In this document: positions 1 to 6,361 of the stretch, piece after piece
How the letters are laid out: every line of letters begins with the position of its first letter
Numbering within the stretch: position 1 is the first letter of the stretch
Assembly (NCBI GenBank): GCA_902783095.1
Contig: CACZPX010000041.1
Coordinates: 1 to 9,127, forward strand
Direction: 5' to 3'
Origin: an uncultured Lachnospiraceae bacterium
GTDB taxonomy: Bacteria > Bacillota > Clostridia > Lachnospirales > Lachnospiraceae
Length of the DNA: 9,127 nt
Position numbers and translations under genes: made by a program
Notes under the pieces: model-generated
What the model saw: the letters and a program-made list of their open reading frames with translations, nothing else
Told to the model about the DNA's origin: nothing
Databases searched by the model: none

Positions 1-15
1 GTCCGCACGAACAGG

Positions 16-1641
16 ATGGCCAGCAGGACCTGCCCGCATTGCGGAAACGTTGTTGTATTTGACCAGACAAAAGGAGAGGCTGCCGTATGTCCGATATGCG
101 GCAATCCCATCAACACGCTGCAGGAGCAGCTCGAGCTGGCAGAGTTTTCCTGCGGTCAGTGCGGGATCCGGCTTCGGGTATCCAAAACGGCACACGCATA
201 CGTATGTCCTGTCTGTGACTTTGAGAATGACGTACAGGAACGTCTCAAAATGGAGGAGATCAAACACGACGGGCTTGCCAGCGTCATCAAATACGAAGGG
301 GATGCAGATACGCTGGTGTGGAAGCATCCGATAGAAGATTTTAATATGGGGTCTCAGCTGATCGTACATGAATCGCAGGAGGCGATCTTCTTTCGCGACG
401 GTCAGGCACTGGATCGTTTCAAGGCGGGGCGTTATACGCTGGAGACCCAACAGCTTCCCGTTTTTGAACAGATCTATAAACTTCCCACAGATACAGAAGG
501 AACGTTCCATTCGGAAGTCTATTTCTTCAATATGGCCAATCAGATGGCCGTCAAGTGGGGCACACCGGACAAGGTCACGTTTATCGATCCGCTCACGGAG
601 GCGCCGCTTCAGATCGGTACGCGGGGACTTTTGAACTTCCGGATAAAAGATGCACGGCGTATTCTGCTTAAATTGGTGGGAACGACCGGCGGCCTCTCCC
701 GGAGGGATCTGATGGAGGATGGGGACAGCCATATCCGTGACTATTTCCGCAGTATTATACAGGTTGAGGTCTCTACAAAACTTGCGTCTGCCATTGCTTT
801 AGAGCAGATAGACATTCTTCAGTTTGATCTGCAGCGGGTGCGCCTGTCCAATGCCATGAAGGCCGTTTTACAGCCTCGATTTGATGATTACGGAATCGAA
901 ATCACAGAATTCCTGGTTCAGGGAATTGTTCTCCCCGAAAAGGGCGAGTTGGGATACGATTCTCTTCAAACGATCATTGATCTCCGCAAAAAGAACCTGA
1001 GAAAGGCCAGTATTGCAACGGAGACTGAAATCATGCTGGCTCAGACGGAAGCAGAAAAGACCAGGGAGGCAGCGCGCCGCGGATTGGTAGCCGAAAAGGG
1101 TGAGACGCAAGTCCTGGAAGCACAGTTGGAAGGGCGGCGGAAGGTTGCGGAATCGCTCGGCGAGACCGAGGCCGAACGGATCCGGATACAGCTGGAACTG
1201 GACAGAAAGCTTCAGATGGCGCAGATCGAAGCGCAGGAAATGCAGTTAAAGGGATATAACCAAAAAGATGTCTTTGCGACAGAAGTGCAGAAAGCATATG
1301 CGGAAGGGATCGGCAACATGGGGTCAGCCGCGTCTGGTGGGACAGGCGGAAGCGGTGTAGTGGGAGATATGCTTGGTCTGGGAGTCGGCATGGCAGCGGC
1401 CAAGGCCATTGTGCCGCAGATCGGCGAAATGCTGCAGGGGATGAATCCCACTGGCAGTCCCGACGCAGAGGCGGCGCCTGTTGCGGCAGAACCGGCAAAA
1501 CAGGCAGAAGCGCCTGTCGTAGATGAAATGGCAGAATTTGAGAAAAAGATCAAAAAGCTGCGCCTGATGAAGGAAAACGGCCTGCTTTCGGAAGAAGCCT
1601 TTGAACAGGCAAAGAATAAGCTGCTGGCAGAAATTCTGTAA
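16..1641 (+). CDS. Double zinc-ribbon SPFH (band 7) domain protein with SHOCT-like C-terminus, YdjI-like
   Basis: Predicted membrane-associated scaffold protein of 541 residues. Two CxxC...CxxC zinc ribbons lie at the N-terminus (C6/C9/C25/C28 and C46/C49/C64/C67). An SPFH/band 7 domain follows (about 95-310), then a long charged helical, probably coiled-coil, stretch rich in Glu, Ala, Gln and Arg (about 320-415), a Gly/Ala-rich segment (about 432-476), a Pro/Ala linker, and a final helical hairpin (about 505-541, MKENGLLSEEAFEQAKNKLL) typical of SHOCT domains. No N-terminal membrane helix is visible, so it resembles the Bacillus subtilis YdjI class rather than HflK/stomatin. Known YdjI works with YdjG/H in membrane recruitment of PspA; a similar scaffold role here is inference. 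It lies 18 bp upstream of the probable start of a four-helix membrane protein and two genes upstream of a TIR protein. The start is uncertain: the frame is open to base 1 and no Shine-Dalgarno at normal spacing is visible before the ATG at 16, but the ribbon begins at residue 6, so any extension should be short. Confidence 0.88.
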   Translation: MASRTCPHCGNVVVFDQTKGEAAVCPICGNPINTLQEQLELAEFSCGQCGIRLRVSKTAHAYVCPVCDFENDVQERLKMEEIKHDGLASVIKYEGDADTLVWKHPIEDFNMGSQLIVHESQEAIFFRDGQALDRFKAGRYTLETQQLPVFEQIYKLPTDTEGTFHSEVYFFNMANQMAVKWGTPDKVTFIDPLTEAPLQIGTRGLLNFRIKDARRILLKLVGTTGGLSRRDLMEDGDSHIRDYFRSIIQVEVSTKLASAIALEQIDILQFDLQRVRLSNAMKAVLQPRFDDYGIEITEFLVQGIVLPEKGELGYDSLQTIIDLRKKNLRKASIATETEIMLAQTEAEKTREAARRGLVAEKGETQVLEAQLEGRRKVAESLGETEAERIRIQLELDRKLQMAQIEAQEMQLKGYNQKDVFATEVQKAYAEGIGNMGSAASGGTGGSGVVGDMLGLGVGMAAAKAIVPQIGEMLQGMNPTGSPDAEAAPVAAEPAKQAEAPVVDEMAEFEKKIKKLRLMKENGLLSEEAFEQAKNKLLAEIL

Positions 1642-1644
1642 ATG

Positions 1645-1651
1645 AGGGGGG
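1645..1651 (+). promoter_or_regulatory. Ribosome binding site selecting the start at 1660
   Basis: AGGGGGG lies about 8 bases before the ATG at 1660. The in-frame ATG at 1642 sits directly against the stop codon of the SPFH gene and would place this purine run inside the coding sequence. The downstream ATG is therefore the better start. Confidence 0.7.
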
Positions 1652-1659
1652 ACGAACGA

Positions 1660-2352
1660 ATGAAGAAACAGGGGATTCGCAGCCTGCTGGTGCTGGGTAT
1701 GGTACTGATGGTTTATCTGGTCCTTTCGTTTGTGATCCCATTTAACCATACGGGGACCTTCTGGCTGGGGTTTGCCTTTGGACTGGTGGGGATCGGTCTC
1801 GGAACAGCGGGTGTGATGGTCGCCTTTCAGGGAAAACGCACGGTGACGAGTAAGTTTTATGGTTTCCCAATCGTAAGAGTTGCGCTGATTTATACTGCCT
1901 GCCAGCTGATCGTCAGCTTTCTGCTGATGGGGCTATCTTTCCTGCCGGCGTGGGTCGGTGTAGTCGTCTGCATCATTTTGTTCGCATTGGCTGTTATCGG
2001 TCTGGTAGCCACGGATGCGACCCGGGACGAGATCGAGAGACAGGACGCCGGCCAGAAAATCAATACACAGATAATGATCGGGCTGCGCGCAAGAGCGGAA
2101 GTTCTCGCCGAACAGTTTGGAAATGACGATGCGGGTGCTGAACTGAAAAAGCTGGCGGAAGATCTTCGCAGCAGCGATCCGGTCAGCAGCACAGCGGCTG
2201 TAATGCAGGAAATGCAGCTGGAGCAGCTGCTGGGGCAAATAGGACAGGCTTTGCGTACCGGAGATAATGCGGCAGCCATGCAGCTGTGCAGAGACGCACG
2301 GAATGTTCTGGCGGAACGCAACGGGATCGCTGTAGCTGGAAAAGGCAGGTAA
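1660..2352 (+). CDS. Hypothetical four-helix membrane protein with helical cytoplasmic tail
   Basis: I do not recognise a named family. The 230-residue protein has four predicted membrane helices packed into its first half (about 9-27, 32-56, 72-94 and 97-118). A soluble, charged, alpha-helical tail of about 110 residues follows (119-230), with heptad-like stretches around 140-170 and 183-220. No catalytic motif or cysteine cluster is visible. The start at 1660 is preferred over an in-frame ATG at 1642 because of the AGGGGGG ribosome site between them. It sits between an SPFH scaffold gene and a membrane-anchored TIR gene, with 18 bp to the first and 6 bp to the second, so co-transcription and a shared membrane complex are likely. 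Anchoring one of the neighbours through the helical tail is a reasonable inference but unproven. Confidence 0.85.
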   Translation: MKKQGIRSLLVLGMVLMVYLVLSFVIPFNHTGTFWLGFAFGLVGIGLGTAGVMVAFQGKRTVTSKFYGFPIVRVALIYTACQLIVSFLLMGLSFLPAWVGVVVCIILFALAVIGLVATDATRDEIERQDAGQKINTQIMIGLRARAEVLAEQFGNDDAGAELKKLAEDLRSSDPVSSTAAVMQEMQLEQLLGQIGQALRTGDNAAAMQLCRDARNVLAERNGIAVAGKGR

Positions 2353-2358
2353 ATCGGA

Positions 2359-4092
2359 ATGAGTGTGATTAGATGCAAGATGTGCGGCGGAGAACTTGAA
2401 TACAGAGCAGGAGATACCGTCGGGGTCTGCAGTTACTGCAAAACCCGGCAGACGCTGCCGAAGCTGAGCGATGAGCGGACTGCGAACCTTTATGACAGGG
2501 CAAGCCATTACCGCCGCAACAACGAATACGACAAAGCGGCCGGCATCTATGAACAGATCTTAGGTGAAGATCCGACGGATGCAGAGACCTACTGGTCATT
2601 GGTGCTGTGCCGTTACGGTATCGAATATGTGGAGGATCCGGCAACAAAACGGAGGATCCCGACCATCAACCGGACGCAGTTTACGTCCGTTTTTGACGAC
2701 GACAATTACAAGCAGGCAATCCGGTATGCGGATGAGGCACAGCGGCAGCTGTATGAGGAAGAGGCCGCGCAGATCAACGAGATCCAGAAAGGGATCCTGC
2801 AGATCTCGCAGAAGGAGGCACCGTTTGACGTCTTCATCTGCTATAAGGAGACGGATCAGAACGGCAGGCGCACACCGGACTCCGTGCTGGCAACCGACCT
2901 GTATCATCAGCTGCAGCAGGAAGGCTTAAAAACCTTCTTCGCCCGCATCACCTTGGAGGATAAGCTGGGTTCGGCATATGAACCGTACATCTTTGCAGCG
3001 TTAAACAGTGCAAAGGTGATGGTGGTTCTGGGCACAAAACCGGAGCATTTCAATGCGGTTTGGGTGAAAAACGAGTGGAGCCGTTATCTGGCGCTGGTAA
3101 AGCAGAGCAAGGGGAAGAAGGTCCTGATCCCTGCCTATAAAGATATGGATCCCTACGATCTGCCGGAGGAGTTTTCTCATCTGCAGGCGTTGGATATGGG
3201 AAAGCTTGGCTTTATGCAGGATCTGATCCGGGGGATCAAGAAGATTGCGGGAGCAGACAATCAGGGCGCTCAGAGTGCGTCTTCCATAGGTGATGCCAGG
3301 ATACGTAATATTGAACCGCTGCTGAAACGCGCGTTCATGTTTTTGGAGGACGGTGACTTTAAGCAGGCTGACGAATACTGCGAGCGGGTGCTGGATCAAG
3401 CCCCGGAGAATGGAACGGCCTATTTAGGGAAACTGATGGCAGAAATGCGTGTGAGGAAGGTACAGGAGCTGGCAGACTGTACTACCGGTCTTGAACGAAG
3501 CGGCAATTATCAGAAGGCTGTTCGCTTTGGTAATACGGATACTGTTCGGAAACTGCAGCTTTATAATACCGCTTCTAAGGAAAATGAAAGATGTGATCAG
3601 ATATATAACCAGGCAGTAGCTCTGATGCAGTGGGGCAGCATAGGCGGTTATAGCGATGCGGTAAATCGATTTCAAAATATTGTAGCTTGGAGAGATTCAA
3701 AAGAAAAGCTTGCAGCATGCCGGCAGAATATAGAGCAGATTCAAGCGGAGAGAAGAACCAAATGGCAGGCTTTGGAAAGAAGCCGGGATGCTAGGGAACA
3801 GAAACTGAGGCGGGATAAAAGAACCCAAGTCATTGCAGTTTTAATAATACCGATACTGCTAGCAGGAATAGTTATTCCAGATAGTTTTGGCCTTAAGGAT
3901 CTAGTAAAGAAGCTCGCAGCAATATTAGGCGTACTTCTATTTGTGGATATTTTCTTCGTAATTAACTTCACACTTACCATCATTAAGGGTGATAAGAATC
4001 GCTTGGCGCAAAGCACGCTGGATTTAGAGGAGTATAGAGAAGGAATAAAAAAGGTCGAGCAACGCGATTCAGAAGAAGCCGGAACAGATTAA
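2359..4092 (+). CDS. Zinc-ribbon / TPR / TIR domain protein with C-terminal membrane anchor
   Basis: A 577-residue multidomain protein. In order: one zinc ribbon (C6/C9/C24/C27); a TPR-like helical region (about 41-140); a TIR domain (about 155-296); more TPR-like repeats (about 320-455, including YNQAVALMQ and FQNIVAWRDSKEKLAAC); a basic coiled segment (about 458-488); two membrane helices (about 491-507 and 519-542); and a short charged tail. TIR box 1 is FDVFICYKETD (156-166). The segment FFARITLEDKLG (193-204) places E200 where NAD-cleaving TIRs carry their catalytic glutamate, and VWVKNEWSRY (234-243) matches the conserved Trp-containing helix. NAD cleavage or signalling is therefore plausible but not shown. 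This TIR type is recurrent in Clostridia; its role is, to my knowledge, not established. The ATG at 2359 lies 6 bp after the previous stop, with AAAGGCAGG overlapping that stop as ribosome site. The last third of the gene is clearly more AT-rich than the rest. Confidence 0.9.
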   Translation: MSVIRCKMCGGELEYRAGDTVGVCSYCKTRQTLPKLSDERTANLYDRASHYRRNNEYDKAAGIYEQILGEDPTDAETYWSLVLCRYGIEYVEDPATKRRIPTINRTQFTSVFDDDNYKQAIRYADEAQRQLYEEEAAQINEIQKGILQISQKEAPFDVFICYKETDQNGRRTPDSVLATDLYHQLQQEGLKTFFARITLEDKLGSAYEPYIFAALNSAKVMVVLGTKPEHFNAVWVKNEWSRYLALVKQSKGKKVLIPAYKDMDPYDLPEEFSHLQALDMGKLGFMQDLIRGIKKIAGADNQGAQSASSIGDARIRNIEPLLKRAFMFLEDGDFKQADEYCERVLDQAPENGTAYLGKLMAEMRVRKVQELADCTTGLERSGNYQKAVRFGNTDTVRKLQLYNTASKENERCDQIYNQAVALMQWGSIGGYSDAVNRFQNIVAWRDSKEKLAACRQNIEQIQAERRTKWQALERSRDAREQKLRRDKRTQVIAVLIIPILLAGIVIPDSFGLKDLVKKLAAILGVLLFVDIFFVINFTLTIIKGDKNRLAQSTLDLEEYREGIKKVEQRDSEEAGTD

Positions 4093-4114
4093 AGAGGTAT
4101 TAGAAAAATGTTAT

Positions 4115-4140
4115 AAAGGGGGCGGTTTGAGCTCCCTTTT
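4115..4140 (+). terminator. Hairpin terminator after the TIR gene
   Basis: A 9-bp stem (4115-4123 with 4131-4139, one G-U pair) encloses a 7-base loop and ends in TTTT, 22 bases after the TIR stop codon. The T tract is short and partly inside the stem, so efficiency may be modest. The position fits the end of the SPFH-TIR transcript. Confidence 0.6.
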
Positions 4141-4224
4141 AGATAAAAAATGTCTCAAGGTGTGCAGCCTGTGTATTGTGTTCTGCACCGTCGGTCAAAG
4201 TAAAATAAAGTGTGTCTTTACAGA

Positions 4225-4271
4225 GGCTGCCGCATGTCCATGTGCGGCAGCCCTTTGCATACGCTTTTTTT
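4225..4271 (+). terminator. Strong GC-rich hairpin with downstream T tract
   Basis: A perfect 10-bp inverted repeat, GGCTGCCGCA (4225-4234) and TGCGGCAGCC (4243-4252), has an 8-base loop. A run of seven T follows at 4265-4271. The T tract starts 12 bases past the stem, farther than in a textbook terminator, so this could instead be a processed or regulatory hairpin. A second terminator for the upstream unit is the simplest reading, since a promoter follows directly. Confidence 0.6.
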
Positions 4272-4281
4272 CGCGCGGTCT

Positions 4282-4309
4282 TTGTAATTCTGCGGTAATC
4301 TGCTATAAT
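4282..4309 (+). promoter_or_regulatory. Predicted vegetative (sigma-A type) promoter with extended -10 for the MoxR operon
   Basis: A perfect TATAAT at 4304-4309 is preceded by TG at 4301-4302, giving the extended -10 form TGnTATAAT. A partial -35, TTGTAA at 4282-4287 (4 of 6 consensus bases), sits 16 bp upstream. Transcription would begin near 4316 and leave a leader of about 28 bases before the ATG at 4344, which has GAGG (4333-4336) at 7-base spacing. It lies after two hairpins and before four overlapping genes, as expected for an operon promoter. Confidence 0.75.
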
Positions 4310-4343
4310 ACCTGCATCTGTTTTTGCAATCCGAGGTATTTTC

Positions 4344-5294
4344 ATGGATCTGAAGTTATTTACCGACTACAAAAACCGCGTCATAGAGGGCTGCGAAAAG
4401 ATCATCATCGGCAAGCGCGAGGTGATCGAAAAGGTCCTCATCTGCTATCTGTGCTCCGGCCATATCCTGCTGGAGGACGTTCCCGGCACCGGCAAGACAA
4501 TGCTGCTGCGCGCGTTCGCGGCCGTCACCGGCGGCAGCTTCCGCCGCGTGCAGTTTACGCCGGACCTGCTGCCGTCCGACCTGACCGGCCTGAACATCTA
4601 CGACCAGAAGACCGGGGACTTTACCTTCCGGCCGGGCCCTGTGTTTGCCAACATGGTGCTGGGCGACGAGATCAACCGCGCCACGCCGCGCACCCAGTCC
4701 AGCCTGCTGGAAGCCATGGCGGAGCACCAGGTGAGCGTGGACGGCACCACCTATCCCATGGCGGAGCCGTTCATGATCATGGCCACGGAGAACCCGCTGG
4801 AATCCTACGGTACCTTCCCGCTGCCGGAGGCCCAGAAGGACCGCTTTCTGATGCGGCTTTCCATGGGCTATCCCGCCCGCGCGGACGAGCTGGCCGTGCT
4901 GCGCGCCGAGGACACCACCGTCGCCGTGGAAAAGCTGACCAGACTTGTCACCGACGAGGAGACGGCGGCCTTAAAGGCGCAGATCGACGAGGTGACCATG
5001 GCGCCGGACGTGGAGGCCTACCTGATGGACATCATCGAGCAGACCCGCATGGGCGGCAGCATCCGCACCGGCGTGTCCACGCGCGGCGCGATCGCGCTGT
5101 ACCGCACGTCCAAGGCCAACGCGGCCCTGGCCGGCCGCTCATACGTGCAGCCGGAGGACGTAAAGGCCATGGCGGTGCCGGTGCTGGCACACCGCATCCA
5201 GACCGACAACGCGGGGAATATGAAGGAAGAAGAGACGCTCATCGCGCGTCTGTTAGAGAATGTGGGGGTGCCCACGGAAGAGCGGAAGGCATGA
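4344..5294 (+). CDS. MoxR family AAA+ ATPase
   Basis: A 316-residue cytoplasmic ATPase of the MoxR family, thought to act as a chaperone-like remodeller of partner proteins, often those with VWA-like folds. Visible motifs are Walker A PGTGKT (47-52), Walker B VLGDEINR (105-112) with D108/E109, sensor 1 ATENP (147-151), LPEAQKDRF (160-168) with the probable arginine finger R167, and the sensor 2 region GVSTRGA (243-249). Length and motif order are normal for the family. The ATG at 4344 follows GAGG at good spacing and a strong upstream promoter. The stop overlaps the start of the DUF58 gene in an ATGA, so translation is probably coupled, and the DUF58 protein is the expected partner. Confidence 0.96.
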   Translation: MDLKLFTDYKNRVIEGCEKIIIGKREVIEKVLICYLCSGHILLEDVPGTGKTMLLRAFAAVTGGSFRRVQFTPDLLPSDLTGLNIYDQKTGDFTFRPGPVFANMVLGDEINRATPRTQSSLLEAMAEHQVSVDGTTYPMAEPFMIMATENPLESYGTFPLPEAQKDRFLMRLSMGYPARADELAVLRAEDTTVAVEKLTRLVTDEETAALKAQIDEVTMAPDVEAYLMDIIEQTRMGGSIRTGVSTRGAIALYRTSKANAALAGRSYVQPEDVKAMAVPVLAHRIQTDNAGNMKEEETLIARLLENVGVPTEERKA

Positions 5295-6361
5295 TACAGC
5301 TTCTGGCCTGCGTGCTGCTTTTGACAGGCCTGCTGGAATGGTACACCTGGCGGGACGCGCTGCGGCACGTCAATTTTCATTCGGAGAGCGAGACCGACCG
5401 GACGGAACCGTCGGTCCCGTTTAACGTCCGTGTGACCGCGGAGAACACGGGGCGGATCCCCATCGGCTTTGTGCGGGCGGAGGTCCGCTACCCGCAGGAG
5501 ATGGAACTGCCCGTCCCGTCCAAGATCCGACACGTCACGTCGGAGCGGATCGCCACGCAGATCTTTTCTCTAAAGCGCAGACAGCGCGTCACCCGGACCA
5601 TGGAGGTCCGCATCGACCGCCGCGGCTGCTTCCGCATGCTGGGAGCGCGCGTATACCGCGGCGATTTTATAGGCATAAACGAACAGACGCAGCTCTACCC
5701 GGAGATCCACGACATCGTGGTCTTCCCGGCGCGCGTGGGCGGGGAACGCCTGAAAAAGGCGCTCACCGGCCTGATCGGCGATATGGTATCGCGCCGGTAC
5801 CTTTTGCAGGACCCGATCCTGACCACCGGCATGCGCGAGTACGTGCCGGGCGACCCGGTGCGGAGCATCAGCTGGACGCAGACGGCGCGCCGCGGGCAGC
5901 TTATGGTGCGGGAGTTTGAATACACCAGGGAAGAGGCCTGCCGCGTGATCCTGTGCCTGCCGGACCGGGAGCGCATCGGCACGGACCTGCTGGATATCTG
6001 CTGCGGCCTGGTGCGCAGCATCTGCGAAGAACTCACCAAAAAGGGTATCACCGCGGTGTTCTACACCAATTCGTCGCCCTACGGCCTGTACATCGACCGC
6101 AGCTTTTCCTGCACGGTGCAGAGCCGGAATTTCGTCACGCTGCTGGACGCGCTGGGGCGGCTCACGGACATGACCACCTGCCACCAGGAGGCGCTGATCA
6201 ACGACTGTATCCGCGGCGTGGAGCGCGGCCAGGAATTCGTGCTGGTGGTGCCGCACGCCTCGGAGCTTGCGGCAAAGGCTGCCGCGGACATGCAGGCCCG
6301 CACGGGCCGGCGCGCCGCGCTGATCGTCGGAGAGGAGTGGGACCATGATCGAGCTGTTTAA
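5291..6361 (+). CDS. DUF58 domain protein (MoxR partner)
   Basis: A 356-residue protein with a short hydrophobic N-terminal helix (about 2-18), a beta-rich region (about 40-140), and the DUF58 signature REYVPGDPVRSISWTQTAR (182-200) followed by GQLMVREFE. The C-terminal part (about 216-345) looks like a VWA-like alpha/beta fold without an obvious metal-binding DxSxS motif. DUF58 proteins pair with MoxR ATPases almost everywhere; their biochemical role is poorly known and often linked to envelope functions. Only one membrane helix is visible, where many relatives have two. The start is the ATG at 5291, in a 4-base overlap with the MoxR stop and with GGAAGAG 8 bases upstream. The same frame stays open back to 4127 through the MoxR gene, but that part encodes no recognisable protein, so a longer start should not be used. 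Confidence 0.93.
   Translation: MIQLLACVLLLTGLLEWYTWRDALRHVNFHSESETDRTEPSVPFNVRVTAENTGRIPIGFVRAEVRYPQEMELPVPSKIRHVTSERIATQIFSLKRRQRVTRTMEVRIDRRGCFRMLGARVYRGDFIGINEQTQLYPEIHDIVVFPARVGGERLKKALTGLIGDMVSRRYLLQDPILTTGMREYVPGDPVRSISWTQTARRGQLMVREFEYTREEACRVILCLPDRERIGTDLLDICCGLVRSICEELTKKGITAVFYTNSSPYGLYIDRSFSCTVQSRNFVTLLDALGRLTDMTTCHQEALINDCIRGVERGQEFVLVVPHASELAAKAAADMQARTGRRAALIVGEEWDHDRAV

Noticed and set aside
1642..1659. Start of the four-helix membrane protein at 1642
   Set aside because: The ATG at 1660 has a strong AGGGGGG ribosome site at normal spacing; the ATG at 1642 would put that site inside the gene and has no comparable signal of its own.
4127..5290. A long open frame running from 4127 through the MoxR gene in frame with the DUF58 gene, suggesting a 744-residue protein
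   Set aside because: It overlaps a textbook MoxR ATPase in another frame, the translated part is Arg/Gly/His-rich without recognisable domains, and the DUF58 gene has its own well-placed start at 5291. GC-rich DNA often lacks stops by chance.
5570..6346. Long antisense open frame opposite the DUF58 gene
   Set aside because: It is a GC-rich shadow with His/Arg/Ala-rich composition and no domain or ribosome site that I can see.
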